Of a DNA stretch of 64,000 nt, positions 35,601 through 43,938 are shown piece by piece. Position 1 is the first letter of the stretch. Every line of letters starts with the position of its first letter. The stretch spans positions 1-64,000 of the forward strand of contig JAWQFQ010000024.1 of NCBI GenBank assembly GCA_035967975.1, in the 5' to 3' direction. The stretch is from Scytonema sp035967975 (GTDB lineage Bacteria; Cyanobacteriota; Cyanobacteriia; Cyanobacteriales; Nostocaceae). The position numbers and the translations under genes were made by a program. The notes under the pieces were generated by a model, which worked only from the letters and a program-made list of their open reading frames with translations, did not search any database and was not told the DNA's origin.

Positions 35601-38600
35601 GACCAGTGCTTATTACCTGCACCCCAATTACAAACTGAATTAACACGAACCTTTGTCAGCCCTCAAACTCCCATTCAAGAGATGTTAGCTCTTATCTGGG
35701 CAGATGTTTTGAGAGTTGAACAACTGGGCATCTATGACAACTTTTTTGAACTGGGTGGACATTCCTTACTAGGGACCCAAATCATCTCACGAATACGAGA
35801 CACCTTTGCAGTTGAATTACCATTACGTAGCTTGTTTGAAGAACCGACTGTTGCCGGACTAGCTCAGTGCATTGAAACAGATATCAAACCCGAGCAAGCT
35901 ATGTCAGTTCCGCCCATGTTGACCATTGCACGGCGGAATGGAATTCTGCCACTGTCCTTTGCCCAGCAGCGATTGTGGTTCCTTGAGCAATTAGAGCCCG
36001 GTAGTGCTGTTTACAACATCCCTGTTGCTGTGCAGTTGAGCGGGCACATCAACCAAGCTGCCCTGGAACACAGCCTCAATGCAATCATCAGCCGCCACGA
36101 AGCTTTACGTACCAACTTCATAACAGTAGAGGAACAACCAGTGGCTGTCATTGCCGACATTCGCAACCTAAGGTTGCCAGTGGTGGACTTGCAAGCCCTA
36201 CCAGAAAATGAAAAAGAATTGTCAGTCCAGCGATTCGCAACCCAAGAAGCAGCGCGTCCTTTTGATTTGGTTACTCAGTTGTTAGTGCGAGCAAAATTGT
36301 TACAGCTCGCAGAGGCAGAACACGTTTTACTGCTAACGATGCACCACATTGTATCCGATGGTTGGTCAATGGGCGTACTGGTGCGGGAGCTAACAATACT
36401 CTACTCTAGTTTCTGCACTGGTAATCCTTCAACATTACCCGAACTGCCGATTCAGTACGCGGACTTTGCTATTTGGCAGCGTCAGTGGCTGCAAGGAGAG
36501 GTGTTAAAGTCTCAACTCGCTTATTGGAAGCAACAGCTCGACAGGGCACCAACTTTGTTGGAATTGCCTACTCACCAACCAAGACCCGCTATTCAAACTT
36601 TCCGAGGAGCACATCAATCTTTAACACTTTCCAAAGAACTGAGTAAAGCGATCGCCACCCTAAGCCAGCGTGAAGGAGTCACCTTGTTCATGACGCTGTT
36701 GACGGCGTTTGGGACATTGCTTTACCGCTACACGGGGCAGTCAGACATCCTAGTGGGCACACCCGTTGCTAACCGCAATCACGCCCAAATCGAAGGATTA
36801 ATAGGGTTCTTCGTGAATACCCTCGTATTGCGTACTAATATGTCAGGCAATCCCAGTTTTCGGGAATTACTGAGTCGAGTCCGGGAAGTGGCTCTGGGCG
36901 CTTATGCTCATCAAGACCTACCGTTTGAGTTGTTAGTAGAAGAACTACAGCCAGAGCGAAGTCTCAGCTATACACCACTATTCCAGGTCATGTTTGTCCT
37001 TCAGAATGCACCAATGCCAGCTTTGGAACTACCGGGTCTGACTTTGTGCCCTCTGACAGTTGACAGCAAAACGGCGAAGTTTGACCTGACCCTTTCTATA
37101 GTGAATACAGAACAGGGACTTATTGGGAAGCTGGAATACAATACTAATCTATTTGAGGCAAACACCATTAGCAGAATGGTAGGGCATTTCCAGACCTTGC
37201 TAGAAAGCATTGTAGCCAATCACGACCAGCGCCTCTTGGACTTGCCAATTTTGACACAAATAGAACGGCAGACTCTGCTAGTGGAATGGAATGACACAAA
37301 CACAGAATATCCTCACGACTTGTGTATCCACGAATTGTTCGAGATCCAAGTAGAGCGATCGCCTGATAGCATTGCTGTTGTTTTTGAAGACCAGCAGCTA
37401 AGTTATCAAGAGTTGAACCACCGAGCAAATCAACTGGCGCACTATCTGCAGTCCTTGGGAGTAGGACCAGAGGTGCTGGTGGGTATTTGCGTAGAGCGTT
37501 CTGTAGAGATGGTCGTTGCACTACTAGGTATCTTAAAAGCAGGGGGGGCTTACGTGCCTCTGGAACCAGCATATGCAAAGGAGCGGCTGGCTTTTATGTT
37601 GGAGGATACTGGGGTGTCAGTGCTGTTGACTCAGCAGCACCTAGAATGCATCCCCGAACACCGAGCCCACATAGTCTATTTGGATACCCACTGGGAAATC
37701 ATTGCTCAAGAAAACAAGAAGAACCCAGTTAGCAGCGTGATAATTGACAACCTTGCTTATACGATCTATACGTCAGGATCTACAGGCAAGCCAAAGGGGG
37801 TGATGATTTCTCACCGTAACCTTTGCAATCATATGTTTTGGATGCAAAAGACCTTCCCTCTGACCCAGGCAGACAAAGTCCTACAGAAAACTCCGTTTAG
37901 CTTTGACGCCTCTGTTTGGGAGTTTTACGCACCTTTATTGGTAGGAGCGCAATTGCTTATCGCTCGACCTAAGGGTCATCAGGACAGTGCTTATCTTGTT
38001 AACGTGATTAAAGAAGAGCAAGTCACTGCTATTCAACTTGTTCCATCCCTACTGCGAATGCTCTTAGAACAGGAAGAAATCGAAAGTTGTCACTCCTTGA
38101 GACACGTCTTTTGCGGAGGTGAAGCTTTAGCGATTGCTATCCGAGAAATCTTCTTGACTAAGCTAGATGCAGAGTTACATAATCTCTACGGACCGACTGA
38201 AGCTTGCATTGATACAACTTTTTGGACGTGCGATCGCGGGAGTGCTCAACAAGTGGTTCCTATTGGTCGCCCAATTGCCAATACTCAAATCTATTTGCTG
38301 AATTCCCATCTTCAACCCGTACCGATTGGCACGAGGGGTGAATTGTACATTAGCGGTCTCGGCTTGGCGAGGGGGTATCTTAACCGTCCGGAATTGACTG
38401 CGGAAAAATTCATCCCCAATCCATTTAGTAATGAATTAGGCGCACGCCTTTATAAAACTGGGGATTTAGCATATTACTTGCCAGATGGAAACATTGAGTT
38501 CTTAGGACGAATCGATCGCCAAGTAAAAATTCGCGGCTTCCGCATTGAACTTGGGGAGATTGAGGCAATGCTAGCTCAACACTTAGCAGTGCAAGAGGCG

Positions 38601-39191
38601 GTTGTTCTTGCCTTAGAGGAAGAAATTGGTAACAAATATCTTGTAGCCTATGTAGTACCGAAGCAGGAATCAGCACCCCGTATAAGGGAATTGCGAAGCT
38701 TTCTGAGAGAAAAGCTGCCTGAATATATGGTACCTTCAGCTTTTGTAATGCTGGACACCTTACCTCTGTTACCCAACGGTAAGGTAGACCGCAAAGCATT
38801 GCCTGCACCTGAGAGATATTGTCCGGAGTTGGAAACGGCTTACCTGCCACCCCAGAACGAAACAGAGCGTCTCATTGCTGCTGTTTGGCTAGAGTTGCTT
38901 CAGCTAGAAAAGGTCGGTATTCATGACAATTTCTTTGATTTGGGAGGTCATTCATTACTTATAATCCAACTTCATGGTAAATTACGGAAAATTTTTGAGC
39001 AAGAGCTATCAATTGTAGACCTTTTTAAATACTCAACTATTTACTCTTTAGCCACATACTTAAGTCAAAAGCAAACCAAAAAACCAGAGGCTCAACCAAG
39101 CCAAGAACGGGCTCTTAAGCGTAGCTCCAATCAAGTTTTAATAAATCAACAAAGTCAACTTAGGCAACAACATCGAGCGCCAAAAAAATAG
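32658..39191 (+). CDS. NRPS 2: C-A(unassigned)-PCP-C-A(Gln)-PCP
   Basis: A 2177-residue two-module synthetase. Condensation domain 1 has HHIVSDGWS near 157. Adenylation domain 1 (about 490-990) has pocket D-A-M-H-V-G-G-L-S-K, which I cannot match to a known substrate; its core is atypical (NGLGPTEST in place of the usual YGPTE). PCP 1 has Ser1036. Condensation domain 2 has HHIVSDGWS at 1229-1237. Adenylation domain 2 has D-A-W-Q-F-G-L-I-D-K, the standard glutamine code. PCP 2 has Ser2099 and is followed by a basic, Gln-rich tail of about 45 residues. It adds two residues to the chain from the stand-alone carrier and passes it to the PKS encoded 13 bp downstream. Confidence 0.93.
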   Translation: MLNNIKDIDTLYIRTIPKRAETSPSQLSFAQARLWFLSQLEPNSPFYNAQTALRLKGSLNITALAQSFNEIVRRHEILRTTFVTVNGQAVQVIAPTLTLPLPVVNLQEFSELEREAEVLRRATEEEQRSFNLAQGPLLRTILLQLGETEYVLLFTIHHIVSDGWSVEVLIREMVTLYKAFCSGKPSQLPELPVQYADFAIWQRQLLQGEVLAAQLAYWQRQLSDSPSVLQLPTACPRPAIQSFRGATQSLSLPIHLTHALKALSRQERVTLFMTLLTAFKTLLYRYTNQDDILVGAPIANRDKAEIEGLIGFFVNTLVLRTYLGGNPSFRELLARVRKTALEAYAHQDMPFDLLVEALQPTRDLSRNPLFQVMFNMLNFTAVQIELPGLTVEPLSSSEEFASKFDLSLYASQKNETIQLKLVYNTELFEQAQIIEMLGYFCTLLENIIANPEQPITTLPLLTEAERYQRSARCNPIRLTQPFVEFHFEEIEQSICARFEQQVKKYPQNIAIKTKKYEWTYEELNAAANQVAQTVLSITGSGTQRVGLLLEHDAPGIATILGILKAGKTYVPLDPSYPPERLAYILADSQTSVILTNNVNLALAQALTLDSLEIVHLDEVAVNGLGNPNLAILPETVAYILYTSGSTGQPKGVFQNHRNVLHHIRTYINNLHISPQDKLTLFSSYSFDASIMDIFGALLSGATLYPINIKEEGMVHLSQWLIQQEITIYHSTPTVYRYFVNTLTLKDKFPRLRLVVLGGEEVFKQDFELYKQYFDSECILVNGLGPTESTLSLQYFLNKQTEIKRNSVPVGYPVNDTEILLLNPAGEQVAVYGIGEIAIRSPYLALGYWQKLEMTQGVFLSDPQLENRRIYYTGDLGRLLPDGSIEFVGRKDFQVKIRGYRIELSEIQTQLLKIPGVKEAVVVAREEVPGNKRLVAYVVPNQASIPKISELRQVLKQKLPEYMVPSAFVFLDALPLTPNGKIDQCLLPAPQLQTELTRTFVSPQTPIQEMLALIWADVLRVEQLGIYDNFFELGGHSLLGTQIISRIRDTFAVELPLRSLFEEPTVAGLAQCIETDIKPEQAMSVPPMLTIARRNGILPLSFAQQRLWFLEQLEPGSAVYNIPVAVQLSGHINQAALEHSLNAIISRHEALRTNFITVEEQPVAVIADIRNLRLPVVDLQALPENEKELSVQRFATQEAARPFDLVTQLLVRAKLLQLAEAEHVLLLTMHHIVSDGWSMGVLVRELTILYSSFCTGNPSTLPELPIQYADFAIWQRQWLQGEVLKSQLAYWKQQLDRAPTLLELPTHQPRPAIQTFRGAHQSLTLSKELSKAIATLSQREGVTLFMTLLTAFGTLLYRYTGQSDILVGTPVANRNHAQIEGLIGFFVNTLVLRTNMSGNPSFRELLSRVREVALGAYAHQDLPFELLVEELQPERSLSYTPLFQVMFVLQNAPMPALELPGLTLCPLTVDSKTAKFDLTLSIVNTEQGLIGKLEYNTNLFEANTISRMVGHFQTLLESIVANHDQRLLDLPILTQIERQTLLVEWNDTNTEYPHDLCIHELFEIQVERSPDSIAVVFEDQQLSYQELNHRANQLAHYLQSLGVGPEVLVGICVERSVEMVVALLGILKAGGAYVPLEPAYAKERLAFMLEDTGVSVLLTQQHLECIPEHRAHIVYLDTHWEIIAQENKKNPVSSVIIDNLAYTIYTSGSTGKPKGVMISHRNLCNHMFWMQKTFPLTQADKVLQKTPFSFDASVWEFYAPLLVGAQLLIARPKGHQDSAYLVNVIKEEQVTAIQLVPSLLRMLLEQEEIESCHSLRHVFCGGEALAIAIREIFLTKLDAELHNLYGPTEACIDTTFWTCDRGSAQQVVPIGRPIANTQIYLLNSHLQPVPIGTRGELYISGLGLARGYLNRPELTAEKFIPNPFSNELGARLYKTGDLAYYLPDGNIEFLGRIDRQVKIRGFRIELGEIEAMLAQHLAVQEAVVLALEEEIGNKYLVAYVVPKQESAPRIRELRSFLREKLPEYMVPSAFVMLDTLPLLPNGKVDRKALPAPERYCPELETAYLPPQNETERLIAAVWLELLQLEKVGIHDNFFDLGGHSLLIIQLHGKLRKIFEQELSIVDLFKYSTIYSLATYLSQKQTKKPEAQPSQERALKRSSNQVLINQQSQLRQQHRAPKK

Positions 39192-39204
39192 TGAGGATTT
39201 TCAA

Positions 39205-42200
39205 ATGAACGACTTGTATTCTTCTAATTCGATGTATCAGTCAGAAATAGCTATCATCGGTATGTCCGGTCGTTTTCCAGGAGCCAAAGATGTTAATAAA
39301 TTTTGGCAGAATTTGAGAGATGGTGTAGAGTCCATTTCAATTTTCTCTGAGCAAGAGCTAGAGTTTTCAGGCATTAACCATGCTGTGCTAAGTGGTCCTA
39401 ATTACGTACGAGCATATGGTGTACTGGAAGACGTAGATCTGTTTGACACTGCTTTTTTCGGCTTTAGTGCTAAAGAAGCTGAAATCATAGATCCACAGCA
39501 CCGTCTTTTCTTAGAATGTGCTAATGAGGCTCTTGAAAGTGCTGGTTATAATACTGAAACCTACAAGGGTGCGATTGGTGTTTACGCTGGTGCAAGCATG
39601 AGCACTTATTTGTTGTCCAATCTTTATTCAAATCGAAATCTTTTAGAATCCGTTAGCAGCTTTCAACTGCTACTTGGAAATAATAAAGATTCTTTACCTA
39701 CGTACGCTTCTTATAAGCTAAACCTAAAGGGACCAAGCATTAATGTTCAAACCACCTGCTCCACTTCACTAGTTGCCGTCCATCTAGCCTGCCAAAGCTT
39801 GTTAAGTGGCGAATGCGATATAGCTTTAGCGGGAGGCGTTTCAGTCAGCGTTCCGCAAAAAACAGGCTATTTGTATCAAGAGGGAGGAATTGCTTCTCCC
39901 GATGGACATTGCAGACCTTTTGATGCCAAAGCTCAGGGAACAGTCGGCGGTAACGGTATAGGAATTGTTGTTTTAAAGCGGTTGGTAAATGCCCTTGCTG
40001 ATGGAGACAGTATTCATGCGATTATCAAAGGCTCAGCCATCAATAACGACGGTTCGCTAAAAGTCGGTTATACAGCGCCTAGTGTAGATGGGCAAGCAGC
40101 AGTGATTTCAGAGGCGCAAGCTGTAGCTGCAATTGAACCCGAGACAATTACCTATATAGAAGCCCACGGAACCGGAACAGCTTTAGGAGATCCAATCGAA
40201 ATTGCGGCGCTGACACAGGCTTTTCGTACAAGAACCGAAGCAAAAGGCTTCTGTGCAATTGGTTCACTCAAGTCAAATATCGGACATTTGGATGCAGCAG
40301 CTGGTGTAGCCGGTTTAATCAAGACTATCTTGGCACTCAAACATAAGGTGCTACCACCCAGCTTGTATTTTGAGGAACCTAATCCTAAAATAAATTTTGC
40401 CAATAGCCCCTTTTACGTTAATACCTCACTTTCCGAATGGAAGACAAATGGGAATCCTCGTCGGGCTGGAGTTAGCTCCTTTGGTATTGGAGGTACCAAC
40501 GCACATATTGTTCTTGAAGAAGCTCCTACTGTAGACACGCCAGATATTGCCCCTCGTGATTCGAGATCGAAGCAGTTGTTAGTACTATCCGCCAAAACCG
40601 CTTCTGCCCTCGATACTGCAACCAAAAATCTGGGCGAGCACTTAAAGCAGCATCCCGATCTGAATTTTGCTGATGTGGCTTACACTTACCATATTGGTCG
40701 AAGGGCGTTTAAGCATAGACGGATGGTTGTTTGTGAAAACCTTGAAGATGCTGCAAATGCACTATTAACCTTGGATGCAAAACGAGTTTTTACAAATTTT
40801 CAGAAGTCAGGGGAACCGCCTGTCGTATTTATGTTTTCAGGTCAGGGAGCCCAGTACGTAAATATGGGGTTAGAACTATACCAAAGTGAGCCGACTTTCC
40901 GCGAGCAAGTGGATTTATGCTCAGAACTGCTCAAATCTCATTTAGGGCTTGATTTGCGCTCTCTGCTGTACCCCAATGAGAAGCAGACTAAAGTAGCAGC
41001 AGACCAACTTCAGCAAACTGCTATAACTCAGCCAGCGCTCTTTGTCATTGAGTACGCTCTAGCTAAGTTATGGGGTTCGTGGGGAGTGCATCCTCAGGCA
41101 ATGCTTGGTAACAGTATTGGCGAATATGTGGCTGCATGTTTGAGTGGCGTTTTTTCTCTTGAAGATGCTTTAGCTTTGGTGGCTGCACGGGGACAGCTCG
41201 TGCAAAAACTACCTGGCGGCACTATGCTTGCTATTCCACTACAAGAGTTAGAGGTGCAACAGCTTTTGGACGCACAACCGAGCCACGGCGCGTCTGTACA
41301 AATTGCTGCAATCAATGGACCGTCCTTTTGTGTGGTTTCGGGTGTTACGGAGGCTGTAGAACAACTTGAAGACCAGCTTGCTCTACGAGGTATAAACTGT
41401 CGCCGTTTGCACACTTCCCATGGGTTTCATTCAGAAATGATGAGCCCTATTTTGGAATCATTCAATCTTGTTGTTAAAAATATTACATTTAACCCACCGC
41501 AAATTCCCTTTATTTCTAACGTTACAGGCAACTGGATTACAGCAGCCGAAGCAACAGATACACGCTACTGGGTTAAACATTTACGTCAAACAGTGCGCTT
41601 TGCAGACGGTCTGCATGAGTTGTTTAAAGAACCAGAGCGGATTTTATTGGAGGTGGGTCCTGGGCGAACGTTGAGTACTTTAGCCCAGCAGCATCCAGAC
41701 AAACCAGCTGGGCAGACCGTGCTGAATTCGTTACGCCATCCCCACGAGCAACAGTCGGATGTAGAGTTTTTGCTTACTACATTGGGCAAGCTCTGGCTCT
41801 GTGGTGTACAAGTCGATTGGTCTGGATTTTATGCCCAAGAGCGGCGTCATCGCCTCCCCTTGCCAACATATCCTTTTGAGCGCCAACGTTATTGGATTGA
41901 ACCCCAAAAACAATTAGACAACGATCGCAGGTCTAGTGTGCTATTGAACAAAAAGTCGGAGATCGCCGATTGGTTTTACCTACCTTTATGGAAGCAATCC
42001 GTGTCACCCATTTTGCTTGGACAAAAAAACTTAGCAAAGCGAAAGTTATGCTGGCTGGTGTTTGTTGATGAGTGCAGTTTGGGATATGAAATCGTAAAAC
42101 GACTGGAACAGGAAGACCAGGATGTGACTGCCGTAATGGTGGGAGAGCAGTTTACTAAACATCGTGATAATTTTTATACAATTAACCCCCAGCATCGTGA

Positions 42201-43938
42201 TGACTACAACGCCTTGCTCAAGGAACTTGGCGCACTAGGCAAAACCCCAAAAACGATTGTGCATTTATGGAGTGTCACATCCAATACTCATACCGAATCA
42301 GAAATCAAGTTCTTTAAAACATCTCAATATTTAGGTTTTTACAGCCTGCTGTTTCTGGCACAAGCACTTGGAGAACAGAATCTGACAGAACGCCTTCAAA
42401 TTGGGATTGTGTCCAACAATATGCAGGAAGTAACAGGCAAAGAAATTCTCGTTCCAGAGAAAGCTACTGTGCTAGGACCTTGTAAAGTTATTCCACAAGA
42501 ATACCCGTATATCACTTGCAAGAGCATTGATATTATTATACCTGAATCGAAAACCTGGGATGAGAAAAAACTAGTTGACTACATTATATCAGAACTGTCT
42601 TTTGAATCGTCTGGCTCAGTTGTGGCTTATCGTGGGAGTCATCGCTGGGTGCAAACCTTTGAGCCAGTCAGATTGGAAGAATCTGTTGAGGAAACACCAA
42701 AATTACGGAATAAGGGAGTATACTTAATCACAGGTGGCTTGGGAGGCATTGGTCTTGCACTTGCAGAGTACTTGGCACAGACTGTACAGGCAAGATTAAT
42801 ATTGATAGGGCGATCAGCTTTTCCAAGAACAAACGAGTGGGAAAAATGGTTGACAAGTCATGATGCTCAAGATGAAGTAAGCTGCAAGATACGGAAACTA
42901 CAAGCACTTGAGAAGCTGGGTGCAGAAGTTTTGGTAATGAGCGCAGATGTTGCCAATCAAGAACAGATGCTCTCAGCAGTGACTCAAGCCTGTGAGTGCT
43001 TTGGCGAAATTCATGGTGTCATCCATGCAGCGGGAATTGCAGGTGGAGGCATTATTCAACTTAAAACGCCAGAAACAGTAGAAAGTGTGTTTGCTCCAAA
43101 GGTGAGAGGAACACAAGTGTTAGATTTCATCTTCAAAAATGTGAAGCTAGATTTCTTTGTGCTTTGTTCATCACTCAGTTCAATCTTAGGTGGATTTGGT
43201 CAGGTAGACTATTGCGCTGCAAATTCTTTTCTTGATGTTTTTGCTCACCATAATACATCTCGAAATAACAATTTTACCATATCTATTAACTGGGATGCTT
43301 GGCAAGAGGTTGGCATGGCAGCGAACACAGCGGTACCGCTTGATTTACAAAAATTACGACAAGAGAACCTTAAGCAAGGAATTTTGTCCCAAGAGGGCTC
43401 GAATGCATTTAGCAGAATTCTGTGTAATTCCTTGCCTCAGTTTTTTGTTTCGACACAAGATTTACAAAACAGGATCGAGCACAATCAGACTGTCTTAGAA
43501 TCAACGGCTCTGGAAGAATTAGTACAGTCTGGACTATCTAAATCAAAATACCCAAGACCAAATTTACAGAATGCTTATGTTGCTCCTAGCAATGAAAAAG
43601 AGCAAATCATTGCCCTCATTTGGCAACAACTCTTTGGTCTTGAGCAAGTAGGTATTTATGACAACTTCTTTGAATTGGGAGGACATTCCCTATTAGCTAT
43701 ACAACTTGCATCTAGGTTGCGCGATGCATTCCAGGTACAAATTCCCTTGCACAGTTTTTTTGAAGCCCCCACTATTACTGACTTGGCAGTGATGGTTGAA
43801 CAGAGCTATGTCAAGCAGGAAGAAGAAGAGAAAATGCAAATTTTAATGAGGCTAGAACAGCTTTCTGAAGATGAGGTAGATGCAGAAATTCAAAAAAGAA
43901 TCTTAGGTATAAAACAATCAGGAGGGGATGATGAGTGA
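39205..43938 (+). CDS. type I PKS module: KS-AT(malonyl)-KR-ACP
   Basis: A 1577-residue polyketide synthase. The ketosynthase has Cys185 (TTCSTSL), His321 (EAHGTGT) and His361 (NIGHL). The acyltransferase has Ser637 in GNSIGE, with Asn replacing the usual His of GHSxG, and GFHS, a malonyl-type signature. The ketoreductase begins near 1170 (LITGGLGGIG) and has the catalytic Ser and Tyr (SSLSSILGG, DYCAANSF); the LDD motif of B-type reductases is absent. ACP Ser is 1495 (LGGHSLL). It would extend the glutaminyl chain by two carbons and reduce the ketone, giving a statine-like gamma-amino-beta-hydroxy unit. Its C-terminal LEQLSEDEVDAEI resembles the NRPS 1 tail. The stop overlaps the next start. 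Confidence 0.93.
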   Translation: MNDLYSSNSMYQSEIAIIGMSGRFPGAKDVNKFWQNLRDGVESISIFSEQELEFSGINHAVLSGPNYVRAYGVLEDVDLFDTAFFGFSAKEAEIIDPQHRLFLECANEALESAGYNTETYKGAIGVYAGASMSTYLLSNLYSNRNLLESVSSFQLLLGNNKDSLPTYASYKLNLKGPSINVQTTCSTSLVAVHLACQSLLSGECDIALAGGVSVSVPQKTGYLYQEGGIASPDGHCRPFDAKAQGTVGGNGIGIVVLKRLVNALADGDSIHAIIKGSAINNDGSLKVGYTAPSVDGQAAVISEAQAVAAIEPETITYIEAHGTGTALGDPIEIAALTQAFRTRTEAKGFCAIGSLKSNIGHLDAAAGVAGLIKTILALKHKVLPPSLYFEEPNPKINFANSPFYVNTSLSEWKTNGNPRRAGVSSFGIGGTNAHIVLEEAPTVDTPDIAPRDSRSKQLLVLSAKTASALDTATKNLGEHLKQHPDLNFADVAYTYHIGRRAFKHRRMVVCENLEDAANALLTLDAKRVFTNFQKSGEPPVVFMFSGQGAQYVNMGLELYQSEPTFREQVDLCSELLKSHLGLDLRSLLYPNEKQTKVAADQLQQTAITQPALFVIEYALAKLWGSWGVHPQAMLGNSIGEYVAACLSGVFSLEDALALVAARGQLVQKLPGGTMLAIPLQELEVQQLLDAQPSHGASVQIAAINGPSFCVVSGVTEAVEQLEDQLALRGINCRRLHTSHGFHSEMMSPILESFNLVVKNITFNPPQIPFISNVTGNWITAAEATDTRYWVKHLRQTVRFADGLHELFKEPERILLEVGPGRTLSTLAQQHPDKPAGQTVLNSLRHPHEQQSDVEFLLTTLGKLWLCGVQVDWSGFYAQERRHRLPLPTYPFERQRYWIEPQKQLDNDRRSSVLLNKKSEIADWFYLPLWKQSVSPILLGQKNLAKRKLCWLVFVDECSLGYEIVKRLEQEDQDVTAVMVGEQFTKHRDNFYTINPQHRDDYNALLKELGALGKTPKTIVHLWSVTSNTHTESEIKFFKTSQYLGFYSLLFLAQALGEQNLTERLQIGIVSNNMQEVTGKEILVPEKATVLGPCKVIPQEYPYITCKSIDIIIPESKTWDEKKLVDYIISELSFESSGSVVAYRGSHRWVQTFEPVRLEESVEETPKLRNKGVYLITGGLGGIGLALAEYLAQTVQARLILIGRSAFPRTNEWEKWLTSHDAQDEVSCKIRKLQALEKLGAEVLVMSADVANQEQMLSAVTQACECFGEIHGVIHAAGIAGGGIIQLKTPETVESVFAPKVRGTQVLDFIFKNVKLDFFVLCSSLSSILGGFGQVDYCAANSFLDVFAHHNTSRNNNFTISINWDAWQEVGMAANTAVPLDLQKLRQENLKQGILSQEGSNAFSRILCNSLPQFFVSTQDLQNRIEHNQTVLESTALEELVQSGLSKSKYPRPNLQNAYVAPSNEKEQIIALIWQQLFGLEQVGIYDNFFELGGHSLLAIQLASRLRDAFQVQIPLHSFFEAPTITDLAVMVEQSYVKQEEEEKMQILMRLEQLSEDEVDAEIQKRILGIKQSGGDDE

